A DNA stretch of 64,000 nt from DATFJT01 sp965230755 (GTDB taxonomy: Bacteria; Bacteroidota; Bacteroidia; Chitinophagales; Saprospiraceae): assembly GCA_965230755.1 (NCBI GenBank), contig CBDDLT010000016.1, positions 507,519 through 571,518 of the forward strand, read 5' to 3'. Within the stretch, counting starts at the first letter, position 1. Every line of letters starts with the position of its first letter. A program made the translations under genes and the position numbers. Positions 36,945 to 44,487 of the stretch are shown here, one piece after another. The notes beneath the pieces were generated by a model. The model was not told the DNA's origin. It did no database searches and saw nothing but the letters and a program-made list of their open reading frames with translations.

Positions 36945-37295
36945 CTAATTGGTATTATCATATTCGGGCTGAGCGGAGCCGAAGCCCGAATAGTTTTCAT
37001 GCGAACTCGCATTTTTACATCGTGCTAATTCATGGAGTTTATCCCATTCACGGTTGATAAGGGCTTCTTTTTTCTTTCTAGACCATCTCTTGACTTGCTT
37101 CTCAAATGAGATGGCTTGATAAACGTTTCGAAAGCTTGTGTAAAAAACGAGAGATAGGGGTCTTCTTCGATAAGTGTAGGCTTTTTTACTTCTTCCTATG
37201 GTGTGCTCAGTAAGTCTTCTTTCTAGATTATTGGTGATTCCGGTGTAGTACGAATTATCTGAGCATTTCAGAATGTATACATGGTAAAGTTTCAT
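36945..37295 (-). CDS. GIY-YIG nuclease family protein
   Basis: A 116-residue single-domain GIY-YIG nuclease: HVYILKCSDNSYYTGITNNLERRLTEH carries the GIY...YIG-equivalent motif and the catalytic Arg, with a Glu in AISFEKQVKRWSRKKKEALI. It is a UvrC-N-like domain without other domains. Its last ~15 codons (SGFGSAQPEY) are supplied by hairpin element R2. Two more elements (R3, R4) lie upstream. The arrangement resembles REP-flanked RAYT transposase genes, so a role in mobilising or maintaining the repeats is conceivable (inference). Confidence 0.88.
   Translation of the reverse strand: MKLYHVYILKCSDNSYYTGITNNLERRLTEHTIGRSKKAYTYRRRPLSLVFYTSFRNVYQAISFEKQVKRWSRKKKEALINREWDKLHELARCKNASSHENYSGFGSAQPEYDNTN
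36961..36992. repeat. Hairpin repeat element R2 (core GAGCGGAGCCGA)
   Basis: Perfect 10-bp arms TATTCGGGCT / AGCCCGAATA flank the core at 36971-36982. It lies inside the 3' coding end of the GIY-YIG gene. Confidence 0.8.
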
Positions 37296-37330
37296 GAAGA
37301 GGTGTGTTTTGATGATTGCTATTAGTTCTC

Positions 37331-37361
37331 ATGTCCTCTTCGGCTACGCTCAGAGAGACAT
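37331..37361. repeat. Hairpin repeat element R3 (inverted core)
   Basis: The core reads TCGGCTACGCTC at 37340-37351, the reverse complement of GAGCGTAGCCGA. Arms ATGTCCTCT and AGAGAGACAT pair with one bulge. It lies 36 bp upstream of the GIY-YIG start and is oriented opposite to R2 and R4. Confidence 0.75.
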
Positions 37362-37392
37362 TCGAATGGTGTTAGGTCGTCAAAAGTTATTT

Positions 37393-37425
37393 CTGTCAGG
37401 CTGAGCGTAGCCGAAGCCTGAACAG
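37393..37425. repeat. Hairpin repeat element R4 (core GAGCGTAGCCGA)
   Basis: Core at 37403-37414; arms CTGTCAGGCT and AGCCTGAACAG pair with one bulge. Located between R3 and the tRNA gene, only 8 bp from the tRNA 3' end. Confidence 0.78.
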
Positions 37426-37432
37426 TAAAAAA

Positions 37433-37506
37433 TGGGCCCACGAGGACTTGAACCTCGGACCACCTGATTATGAGTCAGGTGCTCTAACCAACTGAGCTAT
37501 AGGCCC
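37433..37506 (-). tRNA. tRNA with CAT anticodon (Met, or Ile after lysidine modification)
   Basis: On the minus strand the gene begins GGGCCTATAGCTCAGTTGG and folds into a full cloverleaf of 74 nt: acceptor GGGCCTA/TGGGCCC, an anticodon stem around CTCATAA, and a T arm with GTTCAAGTC. CCA is not encoded. The CAT anticodon cannot separate elongator Met from tRNA-Ile2 by sequence inspection alone; the fMet type is excluded because the first base pair is G-C. Confidence 0.95.
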
Positions 37507-37690
37507 TATTCCCGAGAACGGGACGCTAAACGTAATTAGCGGGGGACAAAGTTAAAACAAAATCAAGGTTTTATCAAATAGAAATAGCTTGCTGAATGAA
37601 TTATTTGGTGAATTTGTTTATCAGATTTTAACGCTGAGCCCGTTTTGTACATGGAATTTGTTATTTACTTTACGGCCTTAATAGAAACCA

Positions 37691-38320
37691 ATGAAATCAA
37701 AAATCAAGAATATCATCTTCGACCTAGGTAATGTGATCATTGATATCGATCCACAAAAAACAAGTCGGGCACTAAAGTCTTTGCTCAATGTAGACTATGA
37801 TTTGTTCGAGGATAGACCCAAGAAAGTGTTTTATGATTTTGAGACAGGTAAGATTAGGGAAGAAGAGTTCGTTAAAAATCTGATCCAGTGGGCTGGGGAT
37901 AAGCAAGTAAAATCTGAGGCCATTATCGACGCATGGAATGCAATGCTATTGGATATTCCTTTGAAAAGGCTTGAAATGATGAGGGCGCTCAGTGATAACT
38001 ACAAGATATTTATCCTCAGTAATACGAATGCTACCCATATACAATGGGTTCGATCTTTTCTTCGAAGGCATTATGGCGACGACCAATGGACGCAATGGGG
38101 TGTAAGCCAAGCCTATTACTCTCACGAACTCGACAGTCGAAAACCCGAGGAGATATGTTATACTAGAACTCTGGATGATGCCGGTATTATCGCAGAAGAG
38201 ACGCTTTTTGTGGATGATCACCCGATAAATGTAGAATCCGCACTTAGGTTAGGAATTCAAGCTGTGGTCCACCCTGCACAAGCAGAAATTTGTGATGAGA
38301 TAAATCGGTATTTGAGTTAA
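37691..38320 (+). CDS. HAD-superfamily hydrolase (YihX-like)
   Basis: A 209-residue phosphatase-like protein. HAD motif I is IIFDLGNVIIDID (the nucleophile Asp, second position Gly-Asn instead of Asp-x-Asp, as in YihX/epoxide-hydrolase-N-like HADs). Motif II is LSNTNATH, motif III has Lys in DSRKPEEICY, and motif IV is FVDDHPINVESA. The substrate is unknown; YihX acts on glucose-1-phosphate. A MarR-type gene follows. Confidence 0.85.
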   Translation: MKSKIKNIIFDLGNVIIDIDPQKTSRALKSLLNVDYDLFEDRPKKVFYDFETGKIREEEFVKNLIQWAGDKQVKSEAIIDAWNAMLLDIPLKRLEMMRALSDNYKIFILSNTNATHIQWVRSFLRRHYGDDQWTQWGVSQAYYSHELDSRKPEEICYTRTLDDAGIIAEETLFVDDHPINVESALRLGIQAVVHPAQAEICDEINRYLS

Positions 38321-38329
38321 ACGCACGAA

Positions 38330-38349
38330 AAAGTTGTATATACAACTTT
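38330..38349. promoter_or_regulatory. Perfect 20-bp palindrome, candidate MarR operator
   Basis: AAAGTTGTATATACAACTTT is a perfect 20-bp palindrome 18 bp before the MarR start codon. Its left arm supplies a TTG 20 bp upstream of TATATTTG (38357-38364), a TAnnTTTG element, so binding would overlap the -33 region. The implied transcription start would be near the ATG, so the promoter is less sure than the operator. Confidence 0.65.
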
Positions 38350-38367
38350 GTGTCATTATATTTGAGC

Positions 38368-38784
38368 ATGGAAAAATCATGCTTGGACAATTTTGATCCC
38401 AGGAGGTGTTTGGCTTCCAAGATTATGCAAACCAACAGGCTCATTGGAAGCATTTTTCAAGATTACTTAAGAGATACTGGCTTGAGCAATAGCCAAATGT
38501 CTATTTTGTTTGTTCTCTCCAAGAGAAAGAAACTCAAACAGAGCCAATTAGCAGAAATTTTACTTCTCGAAAAATCTACGGTCAGTAGGAATATTATTCG
38601 ACTTCTCGAAAAAGAGTGGCTTCGCAAGTTAGAGGGCAAGTATTTGGGTATAACAGATCTAGGCTTGAAGAAAGTCGAAGAAATCATTCCGCGATGGGAG
38701 ATAGCTATGGAAGCGACCAACCAGAGGTTGGGAAAAGAAGGAGTGGAAGCATTGGAAAAATTATATCATCAGATCAAATCATAG
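38368..38784 (+). CDS. MarR family transcriptional regulator
   Basis: The start at 38368 (MEKSCLDNFDPRRCLASK) is chosen over an upstream in-frame start at 38350. The ~138-residue protein has a winged helix: recognition region LAEILLLEKSTVSRNIIRLLEKEWLRKL and wing EGKYLGITDLG. Two Cys in the N-terminal tail (residues ~5 and 14) could sense oxidants, as in some MarR/OhrR proteins (inference). A perfect palindrome lies upstream, and a membrane protein follows 4 nt after the stop and is the likely regulated partner. Confidence 0.88.
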   Translation: MEKSCLDNFDPRRCLASKIMQTNRLIGSIFQDYLRDTGLSNSQMSILFVLSKRKKLKQSQLAEILLLEKSTVSRNIIRLLEKEWLRKLEGKYLGITDLGLKKVEEIIPRWEIAMEATNQRLGKEGVEALEKLYHQIKS

Positions 38785-38788
38785 TATA

Positions 38789-39481
38789 ATGTTAGAATTG
38801 GCGTATATCTTATTGAGTCTCCTGATACTATTTCTTCTTCTTGTCGGGTTAAAAAGAGGGTTGAAGGAAGACGAGAGTTATTCGATAAAAAGAATGGCAT
38901 TAATATCATTGGGATTAGTGTTATGGTTTGTATATCTATTAGTAGTATCAAAAAGTGGAATTCTTGAGGATCTGAGTCTTCCTCCGAAGTTTCCCCTACT
39001 CATTTTCCTTCCTATCACCGCCTTCTTTATTTTGTTTTTTGTAAAGAATAAAAACAGCAAGTGGGTACAATCCATACCCTTGACTTGGACGGCCTATTTT
39101 CAATCCTTTAGAATACTGGTTGAACTTCTACTGTATTATACTTTGTTAAAGGGCATCATTCCTATAGAGGCAACATTCGAGGGGTATAATTTTGATATAA
39201 TATTCGGAGTGAGTGCTCTTTTTGTGGGATACTTTTTAGTCAAAAATCCTAGAATTAATCATGGTTTGTTGATGTTTTGGAATGTCCTGGGAATCCTTAT
39301 GGTCCTATTTGTGGGATTCATCATAGCAACTTCTACTTATAGACCTGAATTATGGGGATATCAAGAACCAGCAGTTTCTCTCCGTTTTCTAAGATATCCA
39401 TATCTCCTAATTCCCGGATTTCTGGCTCCCGTGGCCATATTTATTCATATTGTTTCCTTCATTCAATTGAGGAAAATGTAA
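38789..39481 (+). CDS. Integral membrane protein, MarR-linked
   Basis: A 230-residue protein with about seven hydrophobic segments (LAYILLSLLILFLLLVGL, FPLLIFLPITAFFILFFV, LLMFWNVLGILMVLFVGF and others). I do not recognise the family. It begins 4 nt after the MarR stop, so MarR very probably controls it. A channel or sensor role is possible but not shown. Confidence 0.6.
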   Translation: MLELAYILLSLLILFLLLVGLKRGLKEDESYSIKRMALISLGLVLWFVYLLVVSKSGILEDLSLPPKFPLLIFLPITAFFILFFVKNKNSKWVQSIPLTWTAYFQSFRILVELLLYYTLLKGIIPIEATFEGYNFDIIFGVSALFVGYFLVKNPRINHGLLMFWNVLGILMVLFVGFIIATSTYRPELWGYQEPAVSLRFLRYPYLLIPGFLAPVAIFIHIVSFIQLRKM

Positions 39482-39505
39482 ATGCCCAAATGTTTCCATC
39501 AATAT

Positions 39506-39536
39506 GAGGGCCCCAATGAATTTTACCGGAGCCCTC
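39506..39536. terminator. Bidirectional terminator hairpin
   Basis: GAGGGC and GCCCTC arms surround a 19-nt A/T-rich loop between convergent genes (stops at 39481 and 39564). Confidence 0.5.
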
Positions 39537-39563
39537 GTTCCAAAAATTATTTATCATAGTTTT

Positions 39564-40013
39564 CTAGGGATGGACATGGAAGAAACCATTTCCCGGAAGA
39601 ATTTCAATTACTTCTCCATCTCCGGCATTTTCTCCCCAAACTTTCGCTTCAAACACCCAATTGGAATGTTCGCTTACACCATTGGCTTCGGACAAAACGA
39701 AATCATCGTGAAACTCGAACATGCCATCCGTCTCATGGATATGAGCATCAGCTGGTTCATTATAAATAATCGTGCTGTCCATTTGGTTGTAGATTCGAAC
39801 ATTAATGTGATGAACCGGCTCACCTGCATGGCTCTCAAAGTTCACATGAATGTGGATAGTGTCACCAACATGTTTGTCGTCCGTATTCGGAGAGTGAATA
39901 TGTGCGTGATAGTGGTAGTCTACCGTATTTTGATCATTACCACCCTCATCGTCATCACAGGAAATAAGGACAAAAGCGAATGAGATTATACTTAAAAAGA
40001 AAATTTTGTTCAT
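39564..40013 (-). CDS. Histidine-rich lipoprotein
   Basis: A ~149-residue lipoprotein: MNKIFFLSIISFAFVLISC gives the lipobox Cys near residue 19. After an acidic DDDEGG stretch the protein is rich in His (YHYHAHIHSP, DTIHIHVNF, HHINVRIYN, DAHIHE, FFHVHP), a pattern suited to binding Zn, Cu or Ni. It is the last gene of a minus-strand trio with an outer-membrane protein and a small Cys-containing membrane protein. A metal-capturing periplasmic or surface role is likely by inference. Confidence 0.7.
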   Translation of the reverse strand: MNKIFFLSIISFAFVLISCDDDEGGNDQNTVDYHYHAHIHSPNTDDKHVGDTIHIHVNFESHAGEPVHHINVRIYNQMDSTIIYNEPADAHIHETDGMFEFHDDFVLSEANGVSEHSNWVFEAKVWGENAGDGEVIEILPGNGFFHVHP

Positions 40014-40031
40014 AGTTATCAAATTGAATAA

Positions 40032-40937
40032 TTAAAAAATAAAAGTAACGGAGCTGATAATTCTCCCTTTAGAATTTACTTCTCCATCTGAATACTCCTC
40101 TGTCATAGGAGTGGAATATGAAAATCCTGCCAACCATCTTTTTGTCCTAAGATTAAGTCCCGAAGAAAGAAAAACACCCTTTCCGCCGGTGCCGGAAACT
40201 TCTCTGCCATTGGCAAAGTTATCCGGAGAGATTCTCTCCATAGCTACTCCGAGGTTAGGGATGAGTTTAAATTCTCTCAGGTCTAATTCCCAGAAAAAAG
40301 AACTCTGTAAATTGTATTGATGACCGAATCGATAATTGGTCTTCGTCTTATCATTCCATTGAAAAGCATTGCTTATGACAAGTCCAATATTTTGATAAGT
40401 CAATACGGTATTCGACTGAAAAATATAGGCCAAAGAACCTCTTCCCAAGTTGAAGTTTTCAGGAAGGTCTCTGTCTAGAATGTCATCATCGAATTTACCA
40501 GTAGGAAGACTTATACCTCCTCCGGCTTCCCAGTAAATGAATAATTCATCATCAATTTCCAGATGATTCAGAATGGCATAATTTGTTGTTAATCTGATAT
40601 CCGATAATCCGGACTCAATAATTTGTTCTTCTTCGATATCCCTTATATTTCTGCCATAGGGAAGGGTAAGCATCGGTTTTATTCTCCCCGATTTTCCCAA
40701 ACTATATCGAATCGACAAATCATATCGAGTAAAGACATCTGACACCAAATATTCGTGTTCAGAATTAGAATTGAACTGTGTATTGAAATAAGTTGCGCGG
40801 ACAAAATTGCCGCGATAATCCGTCAATAGCCCAATTCCAATATTGCTGGCGCTGCTACCGCATACATCACATGCTTTGATAGTTCCTAGGCACATCAAGC
40901 AACAACCGAACACGATAAAAATCACCTTTTTTATCAT
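40032..40937 (-). CDS. Outer-membrane beta-barrel-like protein
   Basis: A 301-residue exported protein (MIKKVIFIVFGCCLMCLGTIKA signal). The mature start ACDVCGSSASNIGIGLL has a CxxC. The rest alternates hydrophobic and polar residues as a beta barrel, ending SKGRIISSVTFIF with a terminal Phe, the outer-membrane assembly signal. It lies between the His-rich lipoprotein gene and a small Cys protein gene. A transport role for metal is inferred from context. Confidence 0.65.
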   Translation of the reverse strand: MIKKVIFIVFGCCLMCLGTIKACDVCGSSASNIGIGLLTDYRGNFVRATYFNTQFNSNSEHEYLVSDVFTRYDLSIRYSLGKSGRIKPMLTLPYGRNIRDIEEEQIIESGLSDIRLTTNYAILNHLEIDDELFIYWEAGGGISLPTGKFDDDILDRDLPENFNLGRGSLAYIFQSNTVLTYQNIGLVISNAFQWNDKTKTNYRFGHQYNLQSSFFWELDLREFKLIPNLGVAMERISPDNFANGREVSGTGGKGVFLSSGLNLRTKRWLAGFSYSTPMTEEYSDGEVNSKGRIISSVTFIF

Positions 40938-40994
40938 GTCGTAGTGATTGAATAGTTAAACTAATTGGCTTAAATGTCAGTATTCATAGCGCTG

Positions 40995-41366
40995 CTACTT
41001 CGGGGGATGGAAGACTTCATCCAGAAAAGAAAAAGAATATAGGCGAATGTAGTTCCAGGTTAATGCATTCATTCTATCCTCAATAATCCGAAAACCCGGG
41101 AAATTTAAGGAAGAAAAAAAGTAAACAATATTGGTTCTTTCCTTTTTGACCGGATTAGGCATTTTTTCTTCCTGGTCTCTATTTTCTTCAAGAGACTTCA
41201 TGAGATAACACTTGCCTTTACAGGTCATTTCCGGTTTGTCTTTGTTTACACAAAGCGTTTCAGCAATAAAGCTGCGGTTAAGATAAAAATGGGCATAAGT
41301 GACAACATCCCTGAATGTTAAGGAAAGTAAGAGAATTGAAAGTAGTAAGACAGAGATATACTTCAC
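40995..41366 (-). CDS. Small membrane-anchored Cys protein of metal-related loci
   Basis: A 123-residue protein beginning with one hydrophobic helix (MKYISVLLLSILLLSLTFRD), then LCVNKDKPEMTCKGKCYLMKSLEE. The CxGKCYL motif is seen in small Bacteroidota proteins near TonB or copper/heme uptake loci; I know no proven function. First gene of the minus-strand trio down to 39564. Confidence 0.55.
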   Translation of the reverse strand: MKYISVLLLSILLLSLTFRDVVTYAHFYLNRSFIAETLCVNKDKPEMTCKGKCYLMKSLEENRDQEEKMPNPVKKERTNIVYFFSSLNFPGFRIIEDRMNALTWNYIRLYSFSFLDEVFHPPK

Positions 41367-41432
41367 CTTGTAAAGATAAAGATTTATTCATTTAATTTCT
41401 CTGGCGTAAATGTTAAAGGAGGGTGAAAAGAA

Positions 41433-42821
41433 CTACAAAAACCCATTGATTTTTTCGATACTCTCCTTTGCATCTCCGTAAAGCATATCGGTATTGTCTT
41501 TGAAAAACAGAGGATTTTGAACACCTGCATAGCCCGTCGCCATAGATCTTTTCATTACTATTACATTTCCTGCCTTCCACGCTTCAATCACCGGCATACC
41601 ATAGATAGGGCTTTGCGGGTCGTCTTGCGCGCCGGGGTTGACAATATCATTGGCTCCAATGACCATTACCACATCGGTATCGGGCAAGTCCTCATTGATT
41701 TCGTCCATTTCTAGAACAATATCGTAGGGAACATTGGCTTCTGCCAATAAGACATTCATATGGCCTGGTAATCTACCGGCAACAGGATGAATGGCAAAAC
41801 GCACATTTTTCCCTTCACCTCTTAGTTTTTCGACCATCGCATAAATGGGAAATTGAGCTTTGGCAACGGCCATTCCGTATCCAGGGACAATTACTAAGGA
41901 TTGCGCATTTTTGATTCTATTGGCTGCTTCTTCATGGTTGATAGAAGTCACCTCTCCTTCTACTTCTTTTGTAGATCCTGTTGGCTGCGCTCCAAATCCA
42001 CCAAAGATTACAGACCAGAAAGATCTATTCATGGCTTCGCACATGATGATGGATAGAATGGCTCCCGAGCTACCAACCAATGCACCGGTAATAATAAGAA
42101 GATCGTTACCGAGCATAAATCCTGCTGCCGCAGCTGCCCAACCCGAGTAGGAGTTCAGCATAGAGACAACGACGGGCATATCTGCTCCTCCAATAGCCAT
42201 GACCAACATAACCCCAATGAAAGAAGAAATTGCGGTCATTATAAGTAAGTGGATCATTCCTCCTGTCCCAGGTGCCTGGGCAAACATATAGCCCAATACA
42301 ATGCACACTACCACCAAACTAATATTTACAGCATGTCTGCCGGGATAAAGAAGTGCTTTGCTCCGTATTTTCCCGTCCAGTTTACCCCAGGCGACGATGG
42401 ATCCTGTGAATGTTATCGCACCGATGAAGACACCGATAAAAATTTCAACCAAGTGAATTAAATGCTCCGCACCGACTAACTGGTGCGTTTTGGGATCTAA
42501 ATACGATCCAAAACCCACCAAAACAGCAGCCAAACCTACAAAACTGTGTAATATGGCCACCAACTGTGGCATGGCAGTCATTTCGACTCTCCGTGCAACA
42601 AAAATTCCAATGATGGAGGCAATGAGTATAGCCAGTATAATATAAATATGACCGGAAACACCCTCTCCCAGAACGGTAGACAAAATAGCTATGGCCATTC
42701 CAGCAATACCATAAAGTACTCCTCGTTTAGCGGATTCTTGTGACGATAGCCCCCCAAGACTAAGTATGAATAAGATGCTTGCGAAGAGATAAGAGGCCAG
42801 TTGAATTTGTGATGAAATCAT
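41433..42821 (-). CDS. pntB: NAD(P)+ transhydrogenase subunit beta
   Basis: Membrane subunit of the proton-translocating transhydrogenase that reduces NADP+ with NADH. The 462-residue protein has ~9 membrane helices (residues ~1-270) and a C-terminal NADP-binding domain III with VIVPGYGMAVAKAQFPIY, VRFAIHPVAGRLPGHMNVLLAEA, VMVIGANDIVNPGA and SMATGYAG. It lies 3 nt after pntA. Confidence 0.96.
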   Translation of the reverse strand: MISSQIQLASYLFASILFILSLGGLSSQESAKRGVLYGIAGMAIAILSTVLGEGVSGHIYIILAILIASIIGIFVARRVEMTAMPQLVAILHSFVGLAAVLVGFGSYLDPKTHQLVGAEHLIHLVEIFIGVFIGAITFTGSIVAWGKLDGKIRSKALLYPGRHAVNISLVVVCIVLGYMFAQAPGTGGMIHLLIMTAISSFIGVMLVMAIGGADMPVVVSMLNSYSGWAAAAAGFMLGNDLLIITGALVGSSGAILSIIMCEAMNRSFWSVIFGGFGAQPTGSTKEVEGEVTSINHEEAANRIKNAQSLVIVPGYGMAVAKAQFPIYAMVEKLRGEGKNVRFAIHPVAGRLPGHMNVLLAEANVPYDIVLEMDEINEDLPDTDVVMVIGANDIVNPGAQDDPQSPIYGMPVIEAWKAGNVIVMKRSMATGYAGVQNPLFFKDNTDMLYGDAKESIEKINGFL

Positions 42822-42824
42822 AGA

Positions 42825-44345
42825 TTACTTTCTAAACATTTTTAACATTCTATGGGTCACTACAAAACCGCCCACAATATTAATACTGGCCACTAAAATG
42901 GCTACAAAAGCCAATAAACTTAATGGACTGAAAAAGTCGTTGGTAATCTGGAGTAAGCCTCCGATGATAATGATACCGCTGATCGCATTGGTTACAGCCA
43001 TTAATGGGGTATGCAAGGAATGCGAAACATTCCAAATAACTTGCCACCCAACAAAAACAGCAAGTACGAACACCGTAAAATGCTGCATAAATTCTGCTGG
43101 CGCTACAAGTCCCAGTAAGTAGAGCAATGCCCCAATGAAGGCAAGCGATAAAAGCTGTCTGAATGCTTTGTTTTTCTTAGGAGGAGGCGGAGCTTCAATT
43201 TCAGGTTCTACAAGCTTCTTGGGTTTAGAGCTAACAGGAAGAGGTTTCGGAGGCCAATTGATAGAACCGTCGTAAGCGACCATTGCACGGGATACAATAG
43301 CATCTTCCATGTCAATTTTGAAGTTTTCCGCTTTACCCATATCATCGAGAAGATGACAAAGGTTATTCCCATATAGTTGGCTGGCTTGTTCAGGAAGCTG
43401 GTCGAGCTGACCAATAATGGTCACACCATTTTCCGTAGTGACAATTTTACCATTCTCTGTTAGAGCACAGTTCCCTCCTGTAGAAGCGGCAAGGTCAACA
43501 ACAACTGATCCAGGCTTCATCACTTCAATGTGCTCCTTCAGGATGAGTTCCGGAGCTTTTTTACCTGGAATTTGAGCAGTAGTAATTATTATATCTACCT
43601 CCTTAGCTTGTTCTTTGAATAGAGCCATTTCAGCTTCGATAAAAGCTTTACTCATCACCTTCGAGTAACCTGAATCTGTTGACCCATCTTCGTCGATATC
43701 GACAGTCAGAAAAGAAGCACCCATACTTTCAATTTGCTCTGCAACTTCCATTCTTGTATCGAATGCACGAACTATTGCACCCAAAGATCTCGCAGTTCCT
43801 ATTGCGGCAAGCCCAGCAACTCCTGCTCCAATCACCAAAACTTTGGCTGGCTCTACTTTTCCAGCAGCGGTAATTTGTCCATTGAGAAAACGACCAAAAT
43901 GATTGGCTGCTTCTATGACTGATCTATATCCTGCAATATTGGCCATGGAAGAGAGAACATCCATTTTCTGCGCTCTGGATATTCTGGGTATGGCATCCAT
44001 CGCTATGGCATTAACTTTTTTGTCTGCTAAGGCTTGAAGGACTTCTTGATTGGTCGAAGGGTGCAAATAACAGAGCAACAATTGATTTTCTCGCATTTTC
44101 TCTACTTCCTCCATGGTCGGAGGAACCACCTTAAGAAGGATGGCACTTTCAGAGTAAATATCAGAAGTGTCTTTAACGGTTGCTTCTGCTTTGATGTAGG
44201 CATCATTCGAAAACCTGGCTTTTATACCAGCATCCCTTTCGATCGAAACATCAAAACCCTGACGTATTAATCTTTTAACATTTTCAGGTGTGGCGGCGAC
44301 TCTACTTTCGCCGTCGTTTGTTTCTTTTAGGACCCCCAGTTGCAT
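42825..44345 (-). CDS. pntA: NAD(P)+ transhydrogenase subunit alpha
   Basis: A 506-residue fused alpha subunit (domain I plus its membrane part). It has the AlaDH/PNT signatures GVLKETNDGESRVAATPENV and KVLVIGAGVAGLAAIGTARSLGA, then VVVDLAASTGGNCALTE, and four C-terminal helices. Some bacteria split this into PntAA and PntAB; here it is one chain. Forms the enzyme with PntB immediately downstream. Confidence 0.96.
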   Translation of the reverse strand: MQLGVLKETNDGESRVAATPENVKRLIRQGFDVSIERDAGIKARFSNDAYIKAEATVKDTSDIYSESAILLKVVPPTMEEVEKMRENQLLLCYLHPSTNQEVLQALADKKVNAIAMDAIPRISRAQKMDVLSSMANIAGYRSVIEAANHFGRFLNGQITAAGKVEPAKVLVIGAGVAGLAAIGTARSLGAIVRAFDTRMEVAEQIESMGASFLTVDIDEDGSTDSGYSKVMSKAFIEAEMALFKEQAKEVDIIITTAQIPGKKAPELILKEHIEVMKPGSVVVDLAASTGGNCALTENGKIVTTENGVTIIGQLDQLPEQASQLYGNNLCHLLDDMGKAENFKIDMEDAIVSRAMVAYDGSINWPPKPLPVSSKPKKLVEPEIEAPPPPKKNKAFRQLLSLAFIGALLYLLGLVAPAEFMQHFTVFVLAVFVGWQVIWNVSHSLHTPLMAVTNAISGIIIIGGLLQITNDFFSPLSLLAFVAILVASINIVGGFVVTHRMLKMFRK

Positions 44346-44487
44346 GGCTCTTTATTCTTCTTTCAAAAAAAATACCGCCTAATTTACTATAAAAAACATA
44401 TTCGTTGGGAGTGTAAGCGCGAATTAGCTTTTGATTTTGCGTCTTGCTATCTCGAAAAATTATAGCAGACTTGATATCTTGTGCACT

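Noticed and set aside
39504..39983. Plus-strand 159-codon frame opposite the His-rich lipoprotein
   Set aside because: It is antisense to a gene with a clear lipobox and its product has no coherent pattern; the His/Val codons on the minus strand explain its openness.
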